Assembly: GCA_016935175.1 (NCBI GenBank)
Contig: JAFGRK010000011.1
Location: forward strand, 1-58,271
Length of the DNA: 58,271 bases
Direction of reading: 5' to 3'
Source: Candidatus Woesearchaeota archaeon
GTDB lineage: Archaea; Nanobdellota; Nanobdellia; Woesearchaeales; SM23-78
The notes under the pieces are model-generated. The model saw only the letters and a list, made by a program, of their open reading frames with translations, was not told the DNA's origin and made no database searches. This document shows, one piece after another, positions 32,691 through 41,081 of the stretch (positions are counted from its first letter, which is position 1; every line of letters begins with the position of its first letter). The translations under genes were made by a program, and so were the position numbers.

Positions 32691-32748
32691 ATTCTGAATG
32701 GGTAGATGAATTAGACGAGGGGGATTGATATTTTCAAATAGCAAAACA

Positions 32749-32756
32749 TTTATATC
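32749..32756 (+). promoter_or_regulatory. TATA box of the potassium-channel gene
   Basis: tttatatc ends 22 bases before ATG 32779 and so supports that ATG over the in-frame TTG at 32725, which lies upstream of the promoter. Confidence 0.6.
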
Positions 32757-32778
32757 TTTGGTTCTTGCATTAAGCACT

Positions 32779-33678
32779 ATGAGCAAGGGAAAACCCAAGC
32801 AAAACACCAGCAAGCCCAAGGATCGTCTTCTTAAGTTTCTGGACAGGGTAAGCTTTTCCCAGACTTTCCTCCTTTGGCTGTTGGCCATAATCTTGTTTGC
32901 AGCAATCTATTTCATGCTCTCATACACAGCTAACAACTCCCTTATGTACATGGATGATATGATTGAGCCTAATGCAAAGGGGCTTATGAACAGCGTTTAT
33001 TTCTCATTCATAACTGCAACCACCTTGGGCTATGGTGACATTGCACCGACGGGCCCGATTAGCAAGTTCTTTGCAGCTGCTGAGGTCGTTATCGGGCTGA
33101 TAATCTGGGCTTTGGTAATCTCAAAGCTTGTAGGGGTAAAACAGGAGATCATCCTGGAGGAAGTCTATGACATCAGCTATGAAGAGATGATTGACAGGCA
33201 GAGAAGCGCCCTCTACCTATTTAGGTCTGACGTTAATAAGGTGATTGAAAAGATTGAGGGCAATGCCATAAAGCAGCGAGAAGTGCGGGACTTATGGATT
33301 CTTGTCTCGGGACTAGATGTCACGCTCAGCAACATAAAGAAGCTCATAATGCCTGGCAGGAGCGAGAAGTATTATTACAAAAACATGGATGTCTTCAGGC
33401 TTGAACTTCTCCTTAACAGCTTAAGGCTGTCAACGGACAAGCTGCTGGACTTGATAGTAGTGCTGAAGGCCAACAAGCTTGAGTGGAGGAATGATATGAT
33501 GGTCTCAAGCATCAATGAGGATGTCAAGACAATTAAGGACATCATTGATAGCCAGGCTAGCAAGATGGGTGAAAAGAAAGTCGCTGAGAGGATAAACGAG
33601 CTTAAAAAGCTAATTGGCGGGATTGAGCAAGAAATGATGGGAAGTGAAGAGGATAAAAAAGAAAAGAAGTCGGCTTGA
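32779..33678 (+). CDS. two-helix ion channel, potassium-channel type
   Basis: 299 residues from ATG 32779. TM1 (FLLWLLAIILFAAIYFML) and TM2 (FFAAAEVVIGLIIWALVISKLV) flank a pore loop with the selectivity filter TATTLGYGDIAPTG, which holds the TxGYGD signature of K+ channels. The cytoplasmic C-terminal 170 residues are helical with no RCK (Rossmann) motif, so gating is by an unfamiliar domain. It would assemble as a tetramer in the membrane. The signal-peptidase gene follows after 18 bases, probably in the same transcript. Confidence 0.88.
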   Translation: MSKGKPKQNTSKPKDRLLKFLDRVSFSQTFLLWLLAIILFAAIYFMLSYTANNSLMYMDDMIEPNAKGLMNSVYFSFITATTLGYGDIAPTGPISKFFAAAEVVIGLIIWALVISKLVGVKQEIILEEVYDISYEEMIDRQRSALYLFRSDVNKVIEKIEGNAIKQREVRDLWILVSGLDVTLSNIKKLIMPGRSEKYYYKNMDVFRLELLLNSLRLSTDKLLDLIVVLKANKLEWRNDMMVSSINEDVKTIKDIIDSQASKMGEKKVAERINELKKLIGGIEQEMMGSEEDKKEKKSA

Positions 33679-33696
33679 TTATAGCAGGATCTTATA

Positions 33697-34362
33697 ATGG
33701 GCAATTTCAACCTTAGCAGGAAAAGAGTCCTTGTTTTCTCAGTGATGCTGATAGTGCTTATCTTAGTGGCCCTGGGGGTTGCCCTTGACTATTTTGTTGC
33801 TCCCATGCAAAAGGCTGGGCTTGCAGACTACAAGAGGCAAGTCAATAGCACGCTCTCTGACCAGGAATTTGTCGAGGAGCTCATAGGCCAGAACCTTAGG
33901 CAAAGGGAAAGCATTAGCAGGCTCGAGGGTGAGCTTAAGGACAGGGATATAGTTATAGGCTACCTGATGGAAAGGCTTAACATGAGCACAGAGGTTGAGG
34001 CAGGGCCTTTCAGCAGGATTTCAGAAGAGGATATTAAGGTTTACAGCGACAGGATTATCATCTATGTCAATAAGGCTTTCCCTGCCAGCTTCTCCGGCTC
34101 CAAATCCATGTACCCTTACATTAGGGAAGGGATTTATGCCTTGGAGGTCAAGCCTGACACCCAGGATGAGCTCAAGATAGGTGACATAATAGGTTTTAGG
34201 TCAGAGATATTCAACACTACCATAATCCACCGTATAACTGAGATTGGTGAGGACGAGGAAGGCTGGTATGCCATCACCAAGGGTGACAACAACCCTGCGC
34301 CAGACCCTGGCAAGGTACGCTTTGGAGATGTTGTCGGAGTGCTTGTGGGGCTGATATATTGA
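33697..34362 (+). CDS. signal peptidase I-like protein with an N-terminal coiled-coil
   Basis: 221 residues. One N-terminal helix (VLVFSVMLIVLILVALGVAL, 11-30) is followed by about 70 residues of charged helix, unusual between anchor and catalytic domain. The catalytic part has SGSKSMYPYI with Ser137, then TTIIHRI with His178, and AITKGDNNPAPD, matching boxes B, D and E of archaeal/ER-type S26 peptidases, which use Ser-His rather than Ser-Lys. It would face outside and cleave exported proteins. It may be specialised for nearby surface proteins, as housekeeping signal peptidases lack this long spacer. Confidence 0.83.
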   Translation: MGNFNLSRKRVLVFSVMLIVLILVALGVALDYFVAPMQKAGLADYKRQVNSTLSDQEFVEELIGQNLRQRESISRLEGELKDRDIVIGYLMERLNMSTEVEAGPFSRISEEDIKVYSDRIIIYVNKAFPASFSGSKSMYPYIREGIYALEVKPDTQDELKIGDIIGFRSEIFNTTIIHRITEIGEDEEGWYAITKGDNNPAPDPGKVRFGDVVGVLVGLIY

Positions 34363-34398
34363 TAGGCTAGAGGTGAAGAAAGAGCAATAGGTGAAAGT

Positions 34399-34692
34399 AT
34401 GGAAAATAAATTGATTTTAGGATTGGTGTTTGTGCTGGGCTTGAGCCTATTGGCTAATGCTCTCCTAATGGTGGAGCTGAAGCATCAGAGGCAGGAGGCA
34501 GGCGAGGAGCTAAAGGCGACTGGGTTCTCAACTAAGTCACAGGATGTGGTTTTGCTTAAGGAAGATGTTCTTGAGATAAAGAGAGAAAAGCTGGAGCAGT
34601 GCTGCTCTTTCATGAATACACATGGAGAAGAGGACAGGTGCTATGTGCTCGAGGGATATGATTGCGCCTATTGCAGAGAATATTGCAGCTAA
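34399..34692 (+). CDS. small membrane-anchored Cys-rich protein
   Basis: 97 residues: an N-terminal hydrophobic segment (LILGLVFVLGLSLLANALLMV), a charged helix of about 35 residues, then a terminal Cys-rich motif with six cysteines (EQCCSF, DRCYV, YDCAYCREYC). This layout suggests an exported protein with a disulfide or metal-binding knot. aggtgaaag precedes the ATG. It follows the signal peptidase gene by 36 bases on the same strand. I recognise no family. Confidence 0.6.
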   Translation: MENKLILGLVFVLGLSLLANALLMVELKHQRQEAGEELKATGFSTKSQDVVLLKEDVLEIKREKLEQCCSFMNTHGEEDRCYVLEGYDCAYCREYCS

Positions 34693-34746
34693 AATCTCAT
34701 AAGCTGTAGAAAAACAGGCTATAGGTTGGCAAGAAAACTGGCTAGC

Positions 34747-35034
34747 TCAAAGCTTCTCAAGCTCCTTGATCCTTCTTCTTATCTTCTTGGCATATTTCTT
34801 CTGGTCTCTCTCCTTCTTAAGGCGCTTTGCCAGGACATCATCCCCTAGCACATCTAGGATCCAGTTGTAGATGTCATTCTTCTCTGAATTGACATGATAG
34901 GTGAAAATAGGCGGGTCACAGCTCTCAATTGAGCTTGCAAGCTCGTAGATATTCTTGGCTATGGTTCCGTTGGTGAACCAGAAAGCCATATGCTGCTGCG
35001 GCACATCTGATAAGGCTCTTTTTGCGTCTGCCAA
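34747..35034 (-). CDS. DUF5752-like protein, short form
   Basis: I start at TTG 35034 because gaggtg lies about nine bases before it; an in-frame ATG at 35058 overlaps that site. The product is 95 residues. It shares the core of two proteins in the glycogen cluster: FWFTNGTIAKNIYELAS, then YHVNSEKNDIYNWILDVLGDDVLAKRL, where HV, ND and W-x(3)-V-x-G/D-x(3)-LA recur. The C-terminus is a very basic helix (KKYAKKIRRRIKELEKL). I relate it to DUF5752 from memory. It stands alone here, divergent from the GbsR-like regulator. Function unknown; glycogen linkage is inferred from its paralogues. Confidence 0.65.
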   Translation of the reverse strand: MADAKRALSDVPQQHMAFWFTNGTIAKNIYELASSIESCDPPIFTYHVNSEKNDIYNWILDVLGDDVLAKRLKKERDQKKYAKKIRRRIKELEKL

Positions 35035-35152
35035 GATACATACACCTCTTTTCAACATATCATTTATGATAGGGCGTATTTATATTTTGCGGAGGCATCT
35101 TGCGAGGTGGCTATGAAACCAAGGCTTTTTAGCGAAATCTTTATAAATTAAC

Positions 35153-35167
35153 AATATTTACAATATT
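35153..35167. promoter_or_regulatory. candidate operator of the GbsR-like regulator
   Basis: aatatt-tac-aatatt forms an inverted repeat just after a TATA-like ctttataaat (about 35138-35147), close to the expected transcription start and about 40 bases before ATG 35203. MarR-type regulators often bind such sites on their own operons. Confidence 0.4.
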
Positions 35168-35202
35168 CAGAAAATAGTAAAAATAATGGATTTGAGGCTA
35201 AA

Positions 35203-35700
35203 ATGGAAGAGCTTGAAAAGGAATTCATGGAGTTTCTCAGCAACGCTGCAAGAATCCAGGGAATGGACAGCTCAATAGGCGCTATCTTCGGGGCCTTGTT
35301 CATGGAGCCAGAAGAGCTTTCCATGGAAGAGCTGGCCAAGAAGACAGGCTACAGCACAGCCTCTATCTGCGTCAAGGCTCAGATGCTAGAGCCCTTTGGG
35401 TTCATCAAGAGAGTCAAGAAGCCCCATACTAAGAAGGCTTTTTTCTGCGCTGAAAAGGATTTCTGCAAAATCATAAAGTCAACGCTGATTTTCAAGCAGC
35501 AGTCAGCCATCAGGCTAGCAAAGGAAAAGCTTCCCCAGCTAATACAAAAATATAAAAGCAGGAAGCTTTCTGACTGCCAAAAAAAGAAGCTGGGCCTGAT
35601 AGAGCGCTATTATGAGGATGTACTCGGCTTTGAGATAATAATCAACGAGATAGTGGAAAAGATTGACAAGAAGGAGAAAAATGGCAAAAAAACCAAATAA
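35203..35700 (+). CDS. GbsR/MarR-type winged-helix regulator
   Basis: 165 residues. The N-terminal half has the GbsR-like pattern: an initial helix, SSIGAIFGALFMEPEELSMEEL, the recognition part KKTGYSTASICVKAQMLEPFG, and the wing region FIKRVKKPHTKKAFF. The C-terminal half is helical and probably dimerises. The stop overlaps the ABC ATPase gene start by 20 bases, so the regulator and transporter are one operon and it probably controls them. GbsR-type regulators sense small molecules or envelope stress; the signal here is unknown. Confidence 0.83.
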   Translation: MEELEKEFMEFLSNAARIQGMDSSIGAIFGALFMEPEELSMEELAKKTGYSTASICVKAQMLEPFGFIKRVKKPHTKKAFFCAEKDFCKIIKSTLIFKQQSAIRLAKEKLPQLIQKYKSRKLSDCQKKKLGLIERYYEDVLGFEIIINEIVEKIDKKEKNGKKTK

Positions 35701-36388
35701 GCCAATAATCGAGCTGAAGGACGTCTGGAAGATCTACCAGATGGGAGAGGTCAAGGTAGTAGCCCTTAGCGGGCTTGACCTGGCAGTGAGCAAAGGGGAG
35801 TTCGTATCCATCATGGGCCCTTCTGGCTCTGGCAAGAGCACAGCCATGAACATGATAGGCTGCCTGGACATACCTACCAAAGGCACCATCTTTCTGGATG
35901 GCAAGGATATATCGCAAATGAATGAATCAGACCTAGCCCAGATAAGAGGGCAAAAGATTGGCTTCATTTTCCAGCAGTTCAACCTAATACCTACACTGAC
36001 AGCACTTGAGAACATCATGCTGCCAATGATATTCCAAGGTATGCCAAGGGATGAAAGGATGGCAAAGGCCAAGAAGCTGCTCAAGATGGTAGAGCTGGAT
36101 GAGAGGATGGACCATAAGCCTAATGAGCTCTCAGGAGGGCAGCAGCAAAGGGTAGCCATAGCCAGGTCCCTAAGCAATGACCCTGAAGTCATACTGGCAG
36201 ATGAGCCAACAGGCAACCTTGACTCCAAGACAGGCAACACAGTAATGGATTTCCTAAAAAAGCTGCATAAGGAAGAAGGCAAGACCATAGTCATGGTGAC
36301 GCACGACGAGGATGTGGCCAAGAACGCTGACAGGATCGAATACCTGAAGGACGGCAAGATCGTAAAGGTGTTGAAAAGCGGCAGATGA
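35681..36388 (+). CDS. ABC transporter ATPase, MacB/LolD type
   Basis: 235 residues from ATG 35681, preceded by aaggag; an in-frame TTG at 35663 is less likely. Walker A is GPSGSGKST (46-54), the Q-loop FIFQQFNLIPTLTALEN, the signature LSGGQQQRVAIARS and Walker B VILADEPTGNLDS, all canonical for the MacB/LolD branch. Such ATPases drive mechanotransmission across the membrane rather than pore-type transport. Two MacB-like permeases and a secreted protein follow on the same strand. Confidence 0.93.
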   Translation: MAKKPNKPIIELKDVWKIYQMGEVKVVALSGLDLAVSKGEFVSIMGPSGSGKSTAMNMIGCLDIPTKGTIFLDGKDISQMNESDLAQIRGQKIGFIFQQFNLIPTLTALENIMLPMIFQGMPRDERMAKAKKLLKMVELDERMDHKPNELSGGQQQRVAIARSLSNDPEVILADEPTGNLDSKTGNTVMDFLKKLHKEEGKTIVMVTHDEDVAKNADRIEYLKDGKIVKVLKSGR

Positions 36389-36490
36389 TAAAGGCCAGAT
36401 GATAAAGGCTCATGATAAAATAAAAGATATAAAATAAGAGATACAAAATAAGAAAATCATGATAGGAAAACAAAATCAGAAGGTGAAAAA

Positions 36491-37795
36491 ATGAGGAAAA
36501 ATGCATACCAGAATAAAAAGATTAGCCGCTTAAGCGGATTCGTGATATTAGCATTGATAGCTCTGGCATTAGCAGCCAGCGTAAGCGCAGAGACCACTAC
36601 CCTGCCGCAGATAAAAGTCACGCTTATCAACCAGGAGCCAGACCCTGTTGCCCCAGGCAACACTGTGGATGTCAGGTTCAGGATTGAGAACGAGGGCGGG
36701 GCAGCGGCGCAGAACGTTGACATAAAGATTGTGCCTGATTATCCTTTCTCAATATACGGCTCTGAAAGTGATGTCAAGAACATAGGGACCCTGACTGGTT
36801 ACCAGACTGGTGATGTAGGGGTGAATGAGAAATGGAACCTGCTTGTGGACTCAAATGCGGCAACAGGAGATAACCCTGTTGAATTCTGGTATAGAACAAA
36901 TAATGGAAATTGGATTAAATCAGGAGAATATGATATATCTATCCAGTCAAGGGAGGCTGTGCTTGCCATCAACCAGATAAAGACTGAGCCTGAGAGCATA
37001 GTCCCTGGAACCAAGACTAAGGTATCATTTGTCCTTGAGAACCTGGCAGACAACACCCTGAGGGACATCAAACTGAACCTGGATATTTACACAGAGCTGG
37101 CCACTGCCTCATCAGTCACTTTCAGGGAGCTGCCTTTCACGCCCATAGGCTCTGGCAATGAAAAGACACTGAAGCTGCTGATGCCTGGCCAATCAGCAGA
37201 GATAAGCTTTGACATCTTCACAGACGCAGATGCAGACTCAAAAGTCTATAAGGTACCATACGCCTTGACTTACTATGACTCATCAGGAACTGATTTTGAG
37301 AAAGAAGGCATTGTTGGCTTCATAGTGGAGTCAGAGCCTGACATCTCAGTCAATATCGAGAGCACAGAGATATACCAGGCAGGGGTTAAGGGCAATGTTG
37401 AGATTAAGATTGTCAACAAGGGCTTCAGCGACATAAAATTCCTTGATGTCAACCTGATGGAAGGGGAAAATTACGAGATATTGTCTAATCCTGAAGTCTA
37501 CATTGGAAAGCTTGACTCTGATGACTATGAGACTGCTGGTTATACCATCCTGGTAGATGGTGATGCTGGCGACAAGGTAACCTTGCCCCTTAAGATAGAA
37601 TACAGGGATGCCAACGGCCACTTGTTCACCCAGGAAATGCCTCTTGAGCTGCCATTGTTCTCAGGGGCAGAGCTTAAGCAGAGGACTAATGGCAAGAGCT
37701 CTCCCTTCACAGCTATCTTGATAGTGGCCATCCTGGCAATCATAGGGATAGTTATCTACAGGAAGATCAAGAAGGGCAAAAAGAAAAAGGAGTAA
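36491..37795 (+). CDS. secreted, C-terminally anchored CARDB-like protein of the ABC operon
   Basis: 434 residues. A signal helix (GFVILALIALALAASVSA) precedes three or four CARDB/NEW3-like beta domains (VTLINQEPDPVAPGNTVDVRF and related repeats such as IKTEPESIVPGTKTKVSF), as in archaeal COG1361 proteins. A C-terminal transmembrane helix (FTAILIVAILAIIGIVIYRKI) and Lys-rich tail anchor it. Its place between the ATPase and two permeases suggests it is the outside partner of the transporter, replacing the periplasmic adaptor of bacterial MacB systems. This role is inferred. aaggtgaa precedes the ATG. Confidence 0.83.
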   Translation: MRKNAYQNKKISRLSGFVILALIALALAASVSAETTTLPQIKVTLINQEPDPVAPGNTVDVRFRIENEGGAAAQNVDIKIVPDYPFSIYGSESDVKNIGTLTGYQTGDVGVNEKWNLLVDSNAATGDNPVEFWYRTNNGNWIKSGEYDISIQSREAVLAINQIKTEPESIVPGTKTKVSFVLENLADNTLRDIKLNLDIYTELATASSVTFRELPFTPIGSGNEKTLKLLMPGQSAEISFDIFTDADADSKVYKVPYALTYYDSSGTDFEKEGIVGFIVESEPDISVNIESTEIYQAGVKGNVEIKIVNKGFSDIKFLDVNLMEGENYEILSNPEVYIGKLDSDDYETAGYTILVDGDAGDKVTLPLKIEYRDANGHLFTQEMPLELPLFSGAELKQRTNGKSSPFTAILIVAILAIIGIVIYRKIKKGKKKKE

Positions 37796-37857
37796 GGCAA
37801 GAAGAGGCCTTTTTGGAAGGCTGATTAAGCGACTGATAAGGCCCTTGCTTTGTTAAT

Positions 37858-39099
37858 ATGATTAGTGATTATATCAGCCTATCTGTTAGAAGCCTCCTCA
37901 AAAGGCGGCTTAGGACCTATCTCACCATGATAGGCATATTCATAGGCATAGCAGCTGTTGTGTCATTGATAGGGCTTGGCGAGGGATTAAGGGTTGCTAT
38001 CACCTCGCAGTTCGGGTTCTTAGGCACAGATGTGCTTTCTGTCCAGGCAGCCAATATCAACTTTGCAGGCGCGCCTGGCCAAGGGGCTCCTAACCCATTG
38101 CAAGAAGACCTTGTTGACAAAATCAATAAGATAAACAATGTTGACAGGGCTTTTGGCAGGTACATTGGCTCAGCAACTATTGAGTTCAGGGACAAGCAAA
38201 AGATAGAGTTCATTGTATCCATTCCTGGCGGAGAGGACAGGAGAATATTTGAGAGGATGATGAACCTCAAGACCCAGGATGGGAGGCTGCTTACTGACCA
38301 GGACACACGCGGAGCCCTGCTAGGCTCTAATTATCACACAGGAACTACTTATGGGGCTACATTTGACAGGCCAATAAACGCAGGGGATAAAGTGCTTATC
38401 AATGACAAGCAGTTCACAGTTGTGGGAATATTGGAGAACAAGGGCAGCTTCATATTTGATGATGCCATAATGATGAACAACGATGTCATGATAACAGAAG
38501 GCATAAAGGCTGATGATGGCACAGTCAACATAATAGGTGTCAAGGTAAAGGACGTTGACCAGATAGAACAGACAAGGCTAGACATCGAGAAGCTTCTCAG
38601 GAAGGAAAGGGATGTCAAGGAAGGCGAAGAGGACTTCACAGTGCAAACCCCGCAGCAAGCTCTTGAAAGCCTTAACTCAACACTTTTCGCTGTGCAGCTA
38701 TTTGTGACCATCATCGCTGTAATCTCGCTGGTCGTAGGTGGAATAGGCATAATGAACACCATGTACACAGCAGTCCTGGAAAGGACCAAGGAAATAGGGA
38801 TTATGAAGTCAATAGGCGCAAGGAACTCCACCATCTTCACGCTATTCTTCATCGAATCAGGCATGATGGGGATGATAGGTGGACTGATAGGCATAGGCCT
38901 CGGTATGTCCTTTGCATATGGCCTTTCCTACATCGCAGGCCTGGCGCTAGGCTCAGACCTGATAAGGGCCAGCATAAGCATCTGGCTAGTGCTAGGGGCT
39001 CTTGCATTCTCATTCTTCTTTGGGACAATATTCGGGGTCTTGCCAGCCATAAGGGCAAGCAAGCTTAATCCTGTGGATTCATTGAGAGGTGCAAAATAA
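37858..39099 (+). CDS. MacB-like ABC permease (first)
   Basis: 413 residues with the MacB/FtsX plan: an N-terminal helix (TYLTMIGIFIGIAAVVSLIGL), an extracytoplasmic MacB_PCD domain of about 230 residues, then three C-terminal helices. The conserved block NTMYTAVLERTKEIGIMKS and the terminal SIGARNSTIF plus LPAIRASKLNPVDSLR are hallmarks of the family. It probably pairs with the second permease as a heterodimer. Part of its C-terminal coding sequence is nearly the same as the second permease at DNA level (about 38750-38825 and 40008-40085). Confidence 0.92.
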   Translation: MISDYISLSVRSLLKRRLRTYLTMIGIFIGIAAVVSLIGLGEGLRVAITSQFGFLGTDVLSVQAANINFAGAPGQGAPNPLQEDLVDKINKINNVDRAFGRYIGSATIEFRDKQKIEFIVSIPGGEDRRIFERMMNLKTQDGRLLTDQDTRGALLGSNYHTGTTYGATFDRPINAGDKVLINDKQFTVVGILENKGSFIFDDAIMMNNDVMITEGIKADDGTVNIIGVKVKDVDQIEQTRLDIEKLLRKERDVKEGEEDFTVQTPQQALESLNSTLFAVQLFVTIIAVISLVVGGIGIMNTMYTAVLERTKEIGIMKSIGARNSTIFTLFFIESGMMGMIGGLIGIGLGMSFAYGLSYIAGLALGSDLIRASISIWLVLGALAFSFFFGTIFGVLPAIRASKLNPVDSLRGAK

Positions 39100-39127
39100 A
39101 ATCCTTTTATTTCAAGAATGAGCTAAA

Positions 39128-40351
39128 ATGAAACTAATAAACTGGGACGAAATCAAGTATTCATTGCAGAACTTAAGGCAGAGAAAGCTAAGGAGCTTCT
39201 TGACCATACTTTCAATAATGATAGGAATAACATCGGTTTTCACCCTTATAAGCTTTGGGCTGGGAATACAGGATTATGTCAACACCCTGGCCACCCAGGC
39301 AGGCACTGACAAATTGTTCATAATGGCAAAGTCAATTGGCGCGCCAGGCACTGACACTTCTTTCTACCTCACCCAAGATGACATTGACTTTGTGGAGAAG
39401 ATAAACGGGGTGCAGGAAATTTCTGGGATGTACATGAAGCCTGCAGAGATAAGCTTCAGGGACAAGAAAAAATACAATTACCTTGCAGGGATTGACATGG
39501 ATAAGATAGATTTCATTCTAGAGGCATCCGGCGACCTTGATATTGAGGTTGGCAAGCAGCTAAGGAAAGGAGACCTCGGGAAAGTAGTCCTAGGGCATAA
39601 CTACCAGATAGCTGACAAGATATTCTCAAGAGGAATAAAAGTAGGCGATAAGGTGCTTGTTGACTCTGAGCAGCTGGAAGTTGTAGGGTTTTATGAAGAG
39701 GTCGGAAATCCTGCTGATGATGCCAATATTTATGTTACTAAGGAGCAGTACGAGCTTATTGACCCTTCTGGCAAGGGCCAGTACGGCTATGTTATGATAA
39801 GGGCTGCCAGCGATGTGAAGCCCAAGGCATTGTCAGAGAGCATCCAGGAAAAGCTAGGGAAGCACAAGGGACAGGAAGAGGGAGAAGAGGATTTCACAGT
39901 ACAGACCTTTGAGGATGCTATCCAGACTTTCAGCACGGTGATAACCATCATCAATGGCATACTGGTGCTGATTGCATTGATATCGCTGGTGGTGGCTTCG
40001 GTCAACATAATGAACACCATGTACACAGCAGTCCTGGAAAGGACCAAAGAGATAGGCATAATGAAGTCAGTAGGCGCAAGGAACAGCGACATCCTCATTA
40101 TCTTCATCTTTGAATCAGGGCTCCTTGGGATGATAGGTGGCATAATAGGAGTGATACTGGGCTTCCTGGCAGCCAGCACAGGCGGAAGCATTGCAGCAGC
40201 AGCAGGCTATTCATTGCTCAAGCCTATTTTCCCCTGGACACTAATATTCGGATGCATATTCTTTGCTTTCATGGTAGGAGCAGGCTCAGGAGTGATGCCT
40301 GCCATAAGGGCAAGCAAGCTCAAGCCCGTCGATAGCCTGAGGTATGAGTGA
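39128..40351 (+). CDS. MacB-like ABC permease (second)
   Basis: 407 residues, same architecture as the first permease: helix FLTILSIMIGITSVFTLISFG, a MacB_PCD ectodomain, three C-terminal helices, and the family ends NTMYTAVLERTKEIGIMKS and MPAIRASKLKPVDSLR. The ectodomain is clearly diverged from the first, so the two make a specialised pair. The gene follows 28 bases downstream. Substrate unknown; lipoprotein, peptide or signalling roles are possible. Confidence 0.92.
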   Translation: MKLINWDEIKYSLQNLRQRKLRSFLTILSIMIGITSVFTLISFGLGIQDYVNTLATQAGTDKLFIMAKSIGAPGTDTSFYLTQDDIDFVEKINGVQEISGMYMKPAEISFRDKKKYNYLAGIDMDKIDFILEASGDLDIEVGKQLRKGDLGKVVLGHNYQIADKIFSRGIKVGDKVLVDSEQLEVVGFYEEVGNPADDANIYVTKEQYELIDPSGKGQYGYVMIRAASDVKPKALSESIQEKLGKHKGQEEGEEDFTVQTFEDAIQTFSTVITIINGILVLIALISLVVASVNIMNTMYTAVLERTKEIGIMKSVGARNSDILIIFIFESGLLGMIGGIIGVILGFLAASTGGSIAAAAGYSLLKPIFPWTLIFGCIFFAFMVGAGSGVMPAIRASKLKPVDSLRYE

Positions 40352-40394
40352 AGAGCATTTTCCGCGCCAGCATCTCAAAATCGTATTTACTACT

Positions 40395-40406
40395 TTGGCG
40401 CGCCAA
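40395..40406. promoter_or_regulatory. 12-bp palindrome before the ferritin-like gene promoter
   Basis: ttggcgcgccaa is a perfect palindrome about 12 bases before a TATA-like aaatataaaaac (from 40417). Its position just upstream of the TATA box fits an operator or activator site for the ferritin-like gene; a transcript end for the permease gene is an alternative. Confidence 0.45.
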
Positions 40407-40474
40407 GAAAAAAGAAAATATAAAAACTAGTGAATATAGGCTAGTGCTATAGGCAGCATTACAGGGGTGATTTC

Positions 40475-41008
40475 ATGGAAGATGATTATCTTAAGGATGA
40501 GCTCAAAGCATTGAAGCTCGCCATTAACAATGAGAATGAAGTGAGGAATTTCTATCTTGAGCATGCAGCCAAGATGAAGAGCGAGATTGCAAAAAAGACC
40601 TTTATTTTCCTGGCAGATGAGGAGCTCAAGCACATTGATGCCATCAATGCCTTCAGCAAGTCGCTTCACGATGGGGATGAGCCTATTATTGACGCTGGCA
40701 CAGAGGATGAGGCTGTCAATGCTGTCAAGGAATTCTTCTCCAGGACTGTTAAGGCTGCTGTTGAGGCAGCTGTGGCCAGCGAGAGCGACTTAAAGGCTTA
40801 TGAGGCTGGCTTGCAGCTTGAGCAGAAAGGCTATGATTTCTACAAGCAGGCTGCTGAGAAAGCAGAGCACCCTAATGTCAAGAAACTGTTTGAGTTCCTG
40901 ATGAAGGAAGAGAACAGCCATTATGCGCTTATTAGCAATGCGCTCGTCTACCTGAGGAGCCCTGATGATTATTTCCAAGGCGAAGAGTCATGGTTCTTCG
41001 AGGGATAA
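40475..41008 (+). CDS. ferritin-like / rubrerythrin-type di-iron protein
   Basis: 177 residues, nearly all helical. Two halves each carry acidic motifs of a four-helix di-iron bundle: NENEVRNFYLEHAAK with ADEELKHIDAI, and LEQKGYDFYKQAAEK with MKEENSHYALI. These E-x(n)-E...E-x2-H pairs are the rubrerythrin/ferritin-like ligands. No rubredoxin CxxC domain is present. It probably acts against peroxide or handles iron in the cytoplasm. ggggtga lies before the ATG, and a TATA-like region at about 40418 gives a leader of about 30 bases. Confidence 0.88.
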   Translation: MEDDYLKDELKALKLAINNENEVRNFYLEHAAKMKSEIAKKTFIFLADEELKHIDAINAFSKSLHDGDEPIIDAGTEDEAVNAVKEFFSRTVKAAVEAAVASESDLKAYEAGLQLEQKGYDFYKQAAEKAEHPNVKKLFEFLMKEENSHYALISNALVYLRSPDDYFQGEESWFFEG

Positions 41009-41081
41009 TGGGCTATAATCTGGGCTATAATAATCACTATCATTGAAAAGCTTTAAATAAATGTGATTATATACTGGGTTT

